Origin: Lamellibrachia columna
Lineage: Eukaryota > Annelida > Polychaeta > Sabellida > Siboglinidae
Direction: 5' to 3'
Assembly: GCA_963662155.1 (NCBI GenBank)
Contig: OY759271.1
Coordinates: forward strand, 1,400,132-1,464,131
DNA length: 64,000 nt
A program made the translations under genes and the position numbers. Positions within the stretch are counted from its first letter, which is position 1. Every line of letters begins with the position of its first letter. The notes beneath the pieces were generated by a model. It saw only the letters and a list, made by a program, of their open reading frames with translations, ran no database searches and was not told the DNA's origin. Below are positions 26,801 through 40,500 of the stretch, in pieces.

Positions 26801-29800
26801 ATATACAAAAGTGCCAAATCTACTGCTTTGGTGGTAAAACTACTGCTTTTTCTTCAATTCATACAGACTCATGACCTACCACTTTCAAGCCAATATCTGC
26901 AGCGAGACTGCAGTTTTTAGGTTAAAAAATTAAATTGACTTATTAATGATCCAAATATACCACCAAACAATGATTTCATGAAATGCAAAAATAAAAAAAA
27001 AATTCCACCATGATGGGAACACTCCCACATGGCGACCGCGTGGCGCATAGCCCGCTGTCCAGATCTTCATCTACCACTTTTGTGGGATGCACTACTGTAT
27101 ATGACGTCTGTCACCTGTTAGGTGTTCCATGAGGACTTGGAGAACAAGAGGGACACAGTGAACCAGACTATCGACAAGTGCAACAAGATGCTGCGAGAGA
27201 CAACAAACACAGAAGCCGACGACATCAAGAACAAACTGAATACGATCCGTAACCAGGCCGACCTCGTGTGTCGCCTTAGCAGCGAGCGACTCATGTTGCT
27301 GGAGGAAGCGTTGCCATTGACGTCTCACTTCAGCGAGACCCACGCCGATCTACAGTCGTGGTTGGGCGAGATCGAGGCAGAGATCGTTTCTCTCGATGTA
27401 CCATCCAACAGCGGCGCAGAACAGATCAGGAAACAACAGGATAATGCCAAGGTGCATTGACAAGACAATTAAAAAATTTTAGGCCCAGAACTAATGGCAT
27501 ACCAATGTGAACCTTTGTATATACATTTATTATTATTTTTTTACATATATACATTTTTAACTTAAATTAATGGTAGGACTATTTTTTATTGATTTGTTTC
27601 ACAGACTACATTTATTATTGTTGGTATGGGTTTTTAATATAATTTAAGCCTTGATTACATGTATGTTTAGTGCTTGAGAACTATCTTGATTGATCAAGCA
27701 CTGTATTAATTCATTTATAAATTATTATTATATATTTCATATGTATTTTGACACGAAGGCAAACATCAAACAGTAAATAAGAACAAAATGGAATGATACT
27801 ACACTGAGATTTTTTTACACATCACAAATCTGTTCTTAAATGTCACAGAATTGTGGAAACATGTCAATGGAAATCTTTTCCTAACAAGGATTATTAGCAA
27901 CTAAATTTAAGAAAATTTCAATGTTCAGTTTTGATAAGTTTTATGAAGTTCTGCTTGCGTTTAGTTCTCATTGCGTTTATTAAAATGATCGAACATAAAC
28001 TGTAAGTTAAATAGTTCTGTGTTGCAAAATATCATCACGATGTCGAATTACTCGCAGACGACACAGCGAATCATTGAGGACCACAAACCCCTGGTGGAAG
28101 ACCTGAACATCACCGGACAAGAACTGATGGAGATATGTACAGATGAAGATGCGTCGGACATCAAGGAGGATGTTGACAACATCATTGCCAAGTATGATGA
28201 TGTCAAGGGAGGCGTGAGAGAGAAGCTGAGTCAGCTGGAAGAAACATTACGTACCGTGTCTACAGAGGTGAGAATTCTTCACATGTAGTTTAAATTTTGC
28301 TATTGGCAGCATAACACTAATTATTCTTATCCCAAAAGCAATTACTATCATCATTTTCACTACAAAATATCTTTTTTCTAATTGTGTTGTCAAGATATGT
28401 GATCAAAACATGGTACCGCAACAATATTAGCTACATTCAAAATGAGTACATATCGTAGACCAACATTAATTATGGTATGCTTTGGCCAACATCATGTTTA
28501 AAATCTCATACTTGAAGTAATCATTTGTTGTTTATTATGTGACTGAACTTTTTCTTTCTAAATATTTCATTGCTGTTTTAAGTCAAACTATTTATTGATT
28601 ATATATTCATTCAAGTGATGTTATAATAGCTTTTATTGCATGTTACATAATACAATCATTTCAATTATTCCACACGTGTTTAGTACGTGGTGTGCGATAC
28701 TGGGGTGCAATACTAAAAGCAGTATTGAACGCTCGCGATACGGAAAGAACTAGTTATTTACGTCATCACAGGTGAAATGGTACATGCAGTGACAAAGTCA
28801 AGTCGCCCGACTCCATTGTCGCTGGGCACCATAAGCTGGATTCATGCGTATTCATGCTTTCTATGCCGTAAAAATAAACTATAGATGTTTGAAATGTATT
28901 GTCGGTAAATTTTCTCCACTTTTTTTCCCCCAACTGTTTCTTACGGTTCCCCATTGCCATTCTCCACTTTCTTCCTCACCAGTTCAGTGATCCCAACTGT
29001 TCCTTACGGTTCCCCATTGCCATCCTCTGCTTTCTTCTGCACCAGTTCAGTGATCCCAACTGTTCCTTACGGTTCCCCATTGCCATCCTCTGCTTTCTTC
29101 TGCACCAGTTCAGTGATCCCAACTGTTCCTTACGGTTCCCCATTGCTATTCTCTGCTTTCTTTCGCACCAGTTTAGTGATCCCAACTGTTCCTTACAGTT
29201 TCCCATTGCCATTCTCCGTTTTCTTCCACACCTGTTTAGTGATCCCAACTGTTCCTTATGGTTCCCCATTGTCATTCTCTGCTGCACACGTTATATCATG
29301 ATGAAAGAATTGTTTACATCATCGCGTACAAAGCAACAAACGGAAATTTTATTGCTTAAAACCGAATGACAACCGACTGCAACGACATAGAACAAGATCT
29401 CCAACTTTTAATGGCACCTCTAAATCTATAGCATGTGAAATCAATTTTAAATGGCACCAACAAATTGTATACGACGGCTGGCAGAGTACTAAATAATTGG
29501 ACGCAGCCTACGCCTTGTCTGAATATTGTGCTACTCCACCACCGTCTAGTACAATTCACAGGCGATTCACATCGCAAAGGTGCCATTTGGTACATGATGT
29601 TGAGAATTGACCAATGATTACATAAATATGTATTACGACAGTGATAAAAAATTATGACTGTTCTTGTCAGGAAATGTGTGCTTCATATGTTGTCTTTTAA
29701 AAATATCCACAATGTTACACCTGTGGTACAATGTTACACCTGTGTTACAATGTTACACCTGTGTTACAATGCTACACATCTGTTACAATGTTACACCTGT

Positions 29801-32800
29801 GTTACAATGTTACACCTGTGTTACAATGTTACATGTTGTGTTTCAGCTGAGTGACAGCCTGGAGAGTTTGGTGGAGGAGTTGCACTATCTCAGTGATCAG
29901 GTCCAGTATGCTGACCCAATCGCAGCTAACCCCGATGCACTCAGAGAGCAGATGGCAGATAACAATGTGAGTCCACGCTTGTTTCTTGTAGTAGATTTAA
30001 CACAAGAGTGCCACCCAAAGCAACACTACAGGTAGAATGGCTTTCCAAGAGTCCAAACAGTTTTTCATCTATATGTGGTCTACTTTACAACAATAACAGC
30101 TTTGATAGTGCACTGGAATGTTCTGTTATTTAATTGATGAGTTCGTTTTACCACAAGAATTGTCCCATTGTTTAATTTGCAAATTTCAATTATTAGAAAG
30201 ACCAAACCACGGTACAGTTATGTGATTACGATTTTAAACAGTAGTTCAATGTTTTGATCATTTATGTTATCATATAATTTGAAAACGTGATAATTGTATT
30301 TTTATGAAAATGTATTGTGACAATTCATGTTAAATACAGTAAAAAAATCGATACAATTGTCATGTTTCAAATTACATGATAATATAAATGACAAAAGCAA
30401 TTACAAATTGGTCACATGGTTTCGTGGCACCAACTAGGGTATGAAGAGGATAGGTAGTAGTAACAATAACGTGATCATATGTGCAGACCATTGTTGGTGA
30501 CCTGGAGCGACGTCTGCCAGCGATCAAAAGTACCAAGAGTGCGGCAGCGGAAGAGTTGCAGCATGAAACGCCAGAGAATCGCGACGAATGTAAGGGTGTT
30601 ACTGGCACACTCTGTTTATGTAATAGTTACATTCTAATAAAATTATTGATGCTCTTGATTTGATTTAGTCCATCGTGAATCAGGTTTGTTGATGTTCAAA
30701 TATGTAGTAAATAATAAAATAATAAATAAAACAGAGACCGTATTTTTTTTAAATCATCGAAAGATTTGAATTTGTAGATCGGGGAACTTGCAAAAGTGTG
30801 ACGAACCTTATGTTACAGTATTTTGCCCAATTTTGACCAGACCTGGTCAAAAATAATTTAACTATTAGTTCGATGATTTCACCAAAACTAAAAAAAAATT
30901 ATATAAACATGATAGCATGTCAGCGGATACTAGATTGGTTTGATTTTTCATGAAATGAATTTGAAACAAGACAAGCAAACAAATTTAATTGCAGGACGAC
31001 ATGTAAGTAATGATGAGACTGATACAGTTCTGCTAACATATGACATAAAGACATGGTTGAATGAGTTATCAGACCTTGTGTTAACCTGGCCTTGTTGCTA
31101 CAGGTGAGGACCTGCGCTGTAGACTCCAGGACATCGACTCTCTCCATGAGAGTATCCAACAGCAGACCAAGGAGAGAGCCGGTCAATTGCAGGAGGCCAT
31201 CGCAGTGGCCGATGCCTTCCATGCCACCTATAAGGACGTCATGCGAGCCCTGCAGGACATTCAGGACAACCTCATTTCTCAGGACTGTCCTGGCATCGAT
31301 GTCCCTACCATTGGAGAACAGCAGAAGGAATTGGAGGTGAGGGCTTCTTTCCTACAGCACATGTTGCTTTTATTTATATATGACTGACTTTACAGTCTTC
31401 TTTCCTGTAGGATAAATGTGATCTTTGACTGTGCTTTACATAGCCAAATTTATGACAAGATTTAACCCGATTTAACAAGATTGCCATCCAAAGCAAAAAG
31501 CTAAGATTGCCAGTGGACAAGGAAGCCAATGGTTATCCATCTATGTGTAACCTATCACTATTTTATTTTTAAGCATATTCACGCTGTTTCATATTCACAA
31601 CTTCAGTCGTAGTTCGTTGATATAGTTATATTCTTATAACAGATGAAACACCCATCACCTCGTGTGCAGGATTTATTCAGTCCTAAAGTTGTATTCATGT
31701 GTACCCACCATGACCTGTTTCCCCACGTCCCCCCAGGCAATACAGAGCGAGCTGTCAGATCTGCACGTCGCCGGTGTGTTGGACGAGTGTCAGCGTCTGG
31801 CGACTGAGCTGACGTCCCTCACGGGAACGCCAGGCAAGGTGGAGGTGCAGAAGTACATGGAAGACTTGGACAGCATCCTGGAGGAGATTGAGGATGCCAT
31901 GAAGGATCGGGAGGAGGAGTTAGATACAGCGCTTGGGAAGGCACAGAAGTATGACCAGACACTGCAGGTGAGTGGGGAGATGTGTGGTAGTGGGGAGGGC
32001 GCCATGTTTGTTTTAATGGTAATGCACAATATAGATATATACGAAATTATCTTATTACAGGGATAAATGTTTTATTTGGGATGATTATTATATTAATTAA
32101 AATACATTTCTGATAATATAAAAAAAATGCACATGCATTTTTTTATATTACCAGAAATGTATTTTAATTAAAATGATAATTAAAAAAAAAATTTAAACAA
32201 ATATTAACATTTTAATTAGTATAATATTAATATTTTGTATTAATATAATGATATTCATATTTCTCATTAATATAATAGTATAAAAAAGTGTACACCAAAT
32301 GTGGCTCAATCTAAACCTGTTTCACAACATCTTTAAACATGAACTTGCCCTGTTGCCTTCAAAATTCCCCCTCCGAACTTGGAAATAATAGTATGAAGTA
32401 TCAGTGTCTTTCCAAAGTTTTTACATTGTTATGTAGTTGAAGGTGTTAGAGGTGTCATTTTGTTGTCTTGTTATTAGAGCATTGCTGTGTGGTTGCCAAC
32501 GTCTGAGACAAAGCTCCAGAATATGTCCCCCGTAGCTGCTGATGCTCGCACTGTGAGAATTCAACTCGAAGAACTGAAGGTACACTCAAACAACATCACT
32601 TTTCAATATGAAGACTTCTGTTGCACCACTTGATGTGTGCTGGCTGTTTCTATTTTCTAAACATGTGACATAGTTTTTCAGTTTACAGTGTTTTCAATAA
32701 TCATTGTGTTATTGCATGGTCATTGGTTTTACAGTTAACAATTTAAAAATAGAGTGGAGAAGTTGAATATAGTCAGGTTATTTTATTTATTTAATCAAGC

Positions 32801-35800
32801 CTGGGAAGAGGGTTTTGTGACTGTGTCCTTCAGTTGTGATGAACAATTAAGATATTATATACATAGCAGCATTAAATGTTGATATTATTAAATATAATTG
32901 AAAGCACACAAGGATGACTGTTGGGAGGGTGTTGAAAATGAATAAATCTTTGGTCGGGAAGAGAAGACGTCAATTTTACAGCGTCAATTTTACAGTGAAT
33001 CTTCCGAGTGGACCCTGACTTTATTTTTGTCAACTCACCTGTCTGCAGGTGCTGAAGGTGCAGGTGTACGGTCACTACGGGGACATCCAGAACCTGAACC
33101 AGTATGCGAGTGACCTGAAGCATGCATCCCCGGTGACAGCCGAGAGTTTGAACCCTCAGGTGCAGGAGATCAATGAGCGATGGGACGGACTAGAGGCCGG
33201 ACTACACCAGAGAGAGGTAGCTACTCCCGGGGTGTCTTGTGTGGCTGTCTGTGGGTAGTCAGTAGTTGGTGTCTTGTGTGGCTGTCTGTGGGTAGTCAGT
33301 AGTTGGTGTCTTGTGTGGCTGTCTGTGGGTAGTCAGTAGTTGGTGTCTTGTGTGGCTGTCTGTGGGTAGTCAGTAGTTGGTGTCTTATGTGGCTGTCTGT
33401 GGGTAGTCAGTAGTTGGTGTCTTGTGTGGCTGTCTGTGGGTAGTCAGTAGTTGGTATCTTGTGTGTCTGTCTGTGGGTAGTCAGTAGTTGGTGTCTTGTG
33501 TGTCTGTCTGTGGGTAGTCAGTAGTTGGTATCTTGTGTGTCTGTCTGTGGGTAGTCAGTAGTTGGTGTCTTGTGTGTCTGTCTGTGGGTAGTCAGTAGTT
33601 GGTGTCTTGTGTGTCTGTCTGTGGGTAGTCAGTAGTTGGTATCTTGTGTGTCTGTCTGTGGGTAGTCAGTAGTTGGTGTCTTGTGTGTCTGTCTGTGGGT
33701 AGTCAGTAGTTGGTGCTTTCGGAACTGGATCGGACTCTCGCTGTAGGGACTCCCAATGTAAGTAACATCCACTTTAAAGGAACAACGTTGAAACTCCCAG
33801 TCAGGTCAGCACGGTTTTATGTACCCATGGATGTAAGGAACATTGGATATATGGAACAGTTTGACCCAGTCCCAACTTGTTCCTTATAGCGAGAGTCCAT
33901 CCGTGCGTTCTTATGAGGCTAGTTGGACTAACCTTAATATACATAGTATAATTTCATTGTGTAATTTTTTCATTATTTATTGTGCTATTCAAGATATTTA
34001 GTTTGTGTTATACAGTAGATATGATAAAGTACATGCATGCATGCATCCAGACACACAGACGCATGCATGTAGACATGCACACATACACACACAATGCACA
34101 CAATCACACTTGCATGCACGCACACACACACACATATTGAACATGTGATATTATAAGGAGTGGCCAGATGTAATAATAATTAAAATTATCTAATGTAAGT
34201 TGCCATGTAATTCAGAAAGTTCTTACTATAGAAATTGTAAATTTATCCTAACGTTTCTTCAAGAGGTGTTGTCTGGGGCTGATGAGGTTGCACGGGGTGT
34301 TGCAGAGAGACTTGAATGAGACGTTGGTGCGATTGGGAGAGATCGACCGCGCCCTCGACGACATGAACGGCTTCCTCCAGCAGACCGAGTGTGACCTACA
34401 AGAACTTGACTACGTCTACGGAGACCCAAAGTTCATCGAAACACACCTGAAGAACCTGCAGGTTTGTCCTGTTGAATGCTTCATGCAAGTCTGTTTTGTC
34501 AGTGACCATTATAGAAGTTATAATGTGATTATTTTACTATCATAAAACTAATAATTCTTACCTTATGAGTAACTGACATCATCACCTTTATAAAATAGTT
34601 CTTTCTAAATGTGTGGTCTAAGTATGTGATCAAACAATGGCGCCACATTTCTGAAGACGTTGGTACTGCTGCTGTTGCCTGTTTGTATTCATTTACATCA
34701 TAGTCATATAGTGTAATTAATTTTACAATGACAATATATTATTATTTGACTCATTTGTTACTAATTGTTGTTTGATTCCTACACATAAAGAATATTTTGT
34801 ATACTGACAGAAATGTGTTTACCATAACAGTACCACATAATAGTGCAGATTTGTTGTAAAGGTTATGACAAATATCATGGAATTAGTTAAACAAAATATT
34901 CCCAAACATCTATAGCTTTTTATCATACACCGCATGACTTAATATCACCTGATATATCTGTTGTCATTCAGTTGGTGCAGAACGACTTAGCGAACCAGGA
35001 GCCAATGGTGACGTATCTGAATGAAGCTGTCGCTGAACTGGTTGAGAAGAGCCCAGGCCCCTCGAGCAGCTGGCGAGAGAAGCAGGCCGAGATGAATGAG
35101 TCGTACGAGACTGTGTGCATCATGGCTCGCGACAAACAGAACCGACTCCAAGACACTCTCAAGGAGGTACAGTGGCATTATCACCTTCTGCTATATACCC
35201 AGTAGAAAAATGCCAAGCCTGATGGTTTTTATCTTATATTTTATTATATTTATGTACATCTAAATAAAGTGAGATGCTCTCTATAATTTCAACTATATCC
35301 ATTCTTTAAGAAATGAAATTAGTATTTATTTATATTTGATCAAAGTTGTTATTACAGTCGCGCCTCGTTATAACGCGCCCCGTTATTACGCGGATTCGGA
35401 TATAACGCGGTCGGTCGTGGACCCCGATTTTCTGCCGCCAGGGGAAAATGCCAAATGGGCCTGCTTAAACCTACTTAGAATTGCTTTGACAATTCTCAAG
35501 AAACATTAGGCGAACAATGTTAATGAACGAGTATCAATGTGTTGTTTGTCTTGCGCTGTCGCCGACATCAATCGCTGTCACTGGCTTCGCGCTTCGCTTC
35601 GACGGTTTGTAAATTGCAATCGAGATTCACAAATACGCCTCGTGTACGAATCAGATAAACAGTTTTAAACGCATTTAGTATGCAATACCAACATAACACT
35701 TTGGTGAAATGACATGCTTCCATTACATCCTAAATTTAATCGTTTTTGCGACGCAAAACCAACATGCCAAATTCCTAACCCAAGGCTCTACCGGTGCGCA

Positions 35801-37503
35801 AAAAACACGAATTCGTCATCCGCATATGAAACGATGAATCGATGTTAAGTGGTGCGTAATGCATTTGCGCTTTGGTCGAGATCGGTTCAAAGACGAAGTG
35901 AAACAATTATTAATCCTACCTATTGTCGTTTCCTGTGTTTTATCAGCTTACATACTACGTTTGTCAAATCATTTATGTTTTCGGCTGCTCATATCCAGGT
36001 TATTATTTTCGATTCGTAGGCCTATTGCCTTGGTCCAGTACATCATCATAGTAGACCTATTCCATATGGCATAACTATATACGTACATGTGTTTTATTAA
36101 GTTCAAGAATCATCAGGGTGTGACATTTAAAAATAATACACGTTGATGCTAGCATAAAAAGTTTAATAAGTTCCATAAACTTGGCGTATAGGACAGTGCT
36201 GCAAGCACAGTCATAGGGCTTCGACAGCGTTCGTGGACTTGGTGCAGCAGGCAGCGATCGCTGTTGTTTAGTAGCTCCCTGGTGGCAGATATGGGAACAC
36301 CTAACGTGCCTCGCTTACAGCGCGGTCCGATATCGTGGACCCCGACTACCGCGTTATAACGAGGCGCGACTACAACACAAAACAATTATGATGTTATTAT
36401 CACATTTGTAATGACATTTGTAATGACATTTGTAATGACATTTGTAATGACATTACAGGGACTCATCATTGTCATTACAGAGACTCATCATTGTCACTGC
36501 ATGTTCCTTTTAATGTTTAAGTCACTGTTGTTTGGGCACTACACATATATTAGTTATTATGAAATAATGATGTGGTAGTAACAACAGTAATGTAATTTAA
36601 CTTGACAGTACGGTAAATAGACTTATCTTAGTTGGTGGAGAACAGAATTAAAAACCTGGATATTATTGCTGAAGAAGGCTGTCTCAAGTAGTTATACTCC
36701 ACACAGCCCAATCTTGAGCTAACGCAGGAGTTTGGACCAACGGCTTTTAGTGTCTCTTCCGAAAGACACGGGCAAAGTGGGGTGAACGAAATTGCCCAAG
36801 CTTCGAAACGGCGGAGGTGGAATCGAACCACCGTCCTCTCGATCGACAGGCGGGTGCTCTAACCATTAGACCACTGCACCCCTGTATTTACTCTATTGCA
36901 TGTTTCATATTTTTCCATGCATGTACTATCTGGATTTTGCAAATTTTCTTCTAAATTCTGTGTTATTTGACTTTCGAATAGGAATACCATACTTTTATTT
37001 CAGGTAAAAAACATAATATGCATACAAAATATAGCTGTGTAAATAAGTTAAAAAATAAAAAAGTTAAAAAACATAGCCACATTACAAATATAAATATGTA
37101 AAATAATAATAATAAATAATTAAATATATAAAATTGGGATGCAAAATCACCAGTGTAAACAATGAAGTGCTCTAGACAATGTAGATTTCACAGTAGATTA
37201 GGAATACTTGTACTGACTAGATTTTGCCTAGAAGAGAACATTGTCTACAATCTCGTTGCCAGGTGAAAGCCTTCGCCGGGGATGTTGAGGACTTACTGAG
37301 ATGGCTCAATAACTTCCGGGGGGAATTGAAGACTTCCGAACCCATGGGAGCCCTGCCCGACACCGCCCAACACCAGTTCGACAAATTCCTGGTAAGTACA
37401 TGTAGGAGTCGTCCAACTCAAGGTTTTTATTTATTTAATTGATTAATAAGTAATTATAGTAATACATTTTTTGGTGGTTCTCTTTAAATTAACAGTTTTA
37501 GCT

Positions 37504-37577
<74 letters not shown>

Positions 37578-40500
37578 AAATTTTATATGATGTACAGCAC
37601 ATTGATCCACAAAGTGGGAATCATTGCTCTAAAAATGCAATATTATTATTTTATTATCAAATAACAATAGATTGTCTAACACAAGGTAATTATCAATTTG
37701 GCTACATAGCTACGAGAAGTATTGAAGGTTTCATAAAATCACTACTCCAGACATTTTTGAGAGACTATATTTGGATTTATTGCTGAAACTAATGAAGGAG
37801 ATTTTAGCTTTTTATTATCAGTTTATAATACAACTTAAACCTTGTGTTGCTGTTAAACTATTCCATGAAGTCAAGCAAGCAACTTAGCTTTATCATGATC
37901 TGTATATTTGATTCTACTACGCAGATATCAGAGCTAAAAATGTAATATCTTTAGATATATTGATTAGTACCCATACACAAGGCATTATTATTAATATATA
38001 TACTTAAAAATAATATACATGTATGCACGCATGCAAGCACACACATACACACACACTAATAATGTCTTGCCCACATGCATGCACACGCACGCACACACTA
38101 ATAATGCCTTTCACCAAAAACTCCTTAAAAACACGCACATGTGTGCATAATAATAATACCTTACACAGGCTCCACTCAAAACTCCTTCAATGCCTCTTTC
38201 TCTTCCCAGGGGAGTTACAGGGCTCTGGAACAGAAGGAAGATGAAGTGAAGGCTCTGCTCCTCAATGGGGAAGACATGTTGGCCCGATGTCGGGAGAGGG
38301 ACACTGAGCAGCTGAGGGAAGACCTGGGAAGGCTGCGTACACGGATGTATGACACTCGCGGGAAGGCAGACAGACGCAAGGTGGGTTGATGTAGGGTTTT
38401 TTGGGGTGGGGGGTTGAACGCGGGATTATTATATATTCCCGTTTAAGAGTTTGAAGCTTATTTTTGCATCGATGTTGCAACTTCCTGAATCTTAGATCCT
38501 GTTTGGGTGGATATGGTGTGGTTGGTCAATTTACAGTAAGTAATATTTCCTAAATAAAGCTGTCTTTGAATTTTTTAGAAGGCACAGTTTTTAATTGCCA
38601 ATTTATTTTCATTCACAAGATAAAACTATTGAAATGTCAGCACTACAAATACCGTCATGTCTCATTTATCTGTTTTTTGATAATCCATCTTCTTCAATAA
38701 TCTGAATGATTTTGTGTTGGAACAAAATTGATACACTATATTTCCTTCATATGCAAAGACGCTGCCGCAGTACAAAACACTTAAAAACATATTTTTAGAG
38801 TAGCTTTTTTATGATATGCTGATGTGAACATTATATGCTTTTATTATTATTTTATTATTACAGATATACTTTCAAATTTTTATTATATATTATTTATGGT
38901 AGGACTATTTGGACTATATTTTAGAAATTTTATTATTGGTATAGTTTCTAATATAATTAATATAAATTTTAATATGTTTATGTAATTAATATTTTTTTTT
39001 AATATAATTAATTTGGGTATTGATATAATAAACAACAATATGAGATTTGTACCATTGTGTTTGTAGGGCAAGTTGGAAGAGCACTTGTCTAACGTGCAGG
39101 ACTTCCACGGCATGCTCAAGGTCCACACCAACTGGCTGAACAATGCAGAGAAGATCCTCGGATCGTTTAAATATCCCAGCAAAATTGTTGATCGCATTCT
39201 GAAACAGATTCAGGATCATCAGGTAGGCATGCAAACATTTTGTTGTTCATATTGTTGTTGTAGTTATTTAACTCATAGTTGGATGGTCGCTGGATAGAGG
39301 TCGTGTTCCGTGGTTGAAAAAATGACATAGCACGATCTTATAAACTTGTGTAAAACCAATGACTATCTTGTTCACAAATTATCTGGAGTTTGTTGCTTTG
39401 GATGAACATGTTGCTAAATCTGATCAAATCCATAACAGAAGCACAGAATTTGGGAAGCGTTATGTTTTAAGATTTAATTTATGTTAAAGACAAGAACTTT
39501 ATTGCTACTTGGTCAGAACAAAGATTCAAAAAGAACAACATTATTTTATAAAAGATTTTTTATATAATTTATGTTCTTTGATAATAATAATTACATGTTT
39601 ACAGGACTGTTTTGTTCTTACAATGTAAGTGTCTCTTTTCTTAATTTCTCATTTCTGGCTGAAGACACAACTGAAACTAAATCACTAAACTAAATCACTT
39701 CATAGCAACAAAGACATTTCTTTTCTCAGCACGTTGTATGAAATAGAGTATTGTTTTCTTCTTTTTAAATAGTGCATGGAATTATTTTTTAAAACTCCTA
39801 CTGATTTGCTTGTTGCTAGGATTTCAAGCAGGACATAGACGCGCACCGGGATCTGATGTACAACCTTGACCGCACCGGAACCTACCTGAAGTACTTCGGT
39901 CGCAAGCAGGACACCGTATACATCAAGAATCTGCTCATCAGCATCAAGTTACGCTGGAAGAAGTTAGTGCGCCGTGCTGGGGAAAAGGGAAGGATGTTGC
40001 AGCAGGCGTACAAGGAAGACAAACGGGTAAGTCGGAAAATGAGGATAATTAGCCAAATTTCTTCTTAAAAATGTTGGTAAATCGTTTGCGTCAGGTTACG
40101 TGTTGTTTGTTGAAAATCATCATTTGATAGGGATGCATCTAAAACACGGGAGTTCTTTTGGTTGTCTTTTGCGTATTAAATAATGGGAACAGAATATGAT
40201 GTGAAGATTATGTGTGCAGGTGATGCTTAGACTTTGTGTCTTGTAAGTAATTCTGTGATTTGTTTGTAGTTTTTTGGTGTGTACATATTTTAATTAAGCT
40301 ATTATTATGATATGCGGAAATAGGAGCATAACTACATCCATACATGCAGTTGACCACAGGTTCCTTTATGTGCCAAGTATTTCTACTGCATTTGTGTTCA
40401 GTGATTCCTTTCTGTGGTGTGCAGTCTATGACACTGTGTCTTATAGTTTAATTATTCTGTCACTCTGTCATGAGCTGACGGGCCCTCATTGTTACACAAA

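Noticed and set aside
28899..29369. 156-codon plus ORF and its 103-codon antisense partner
   Set aside because: Both arise from the 63-bp minisatellite; there is no similarity outside the repeat.
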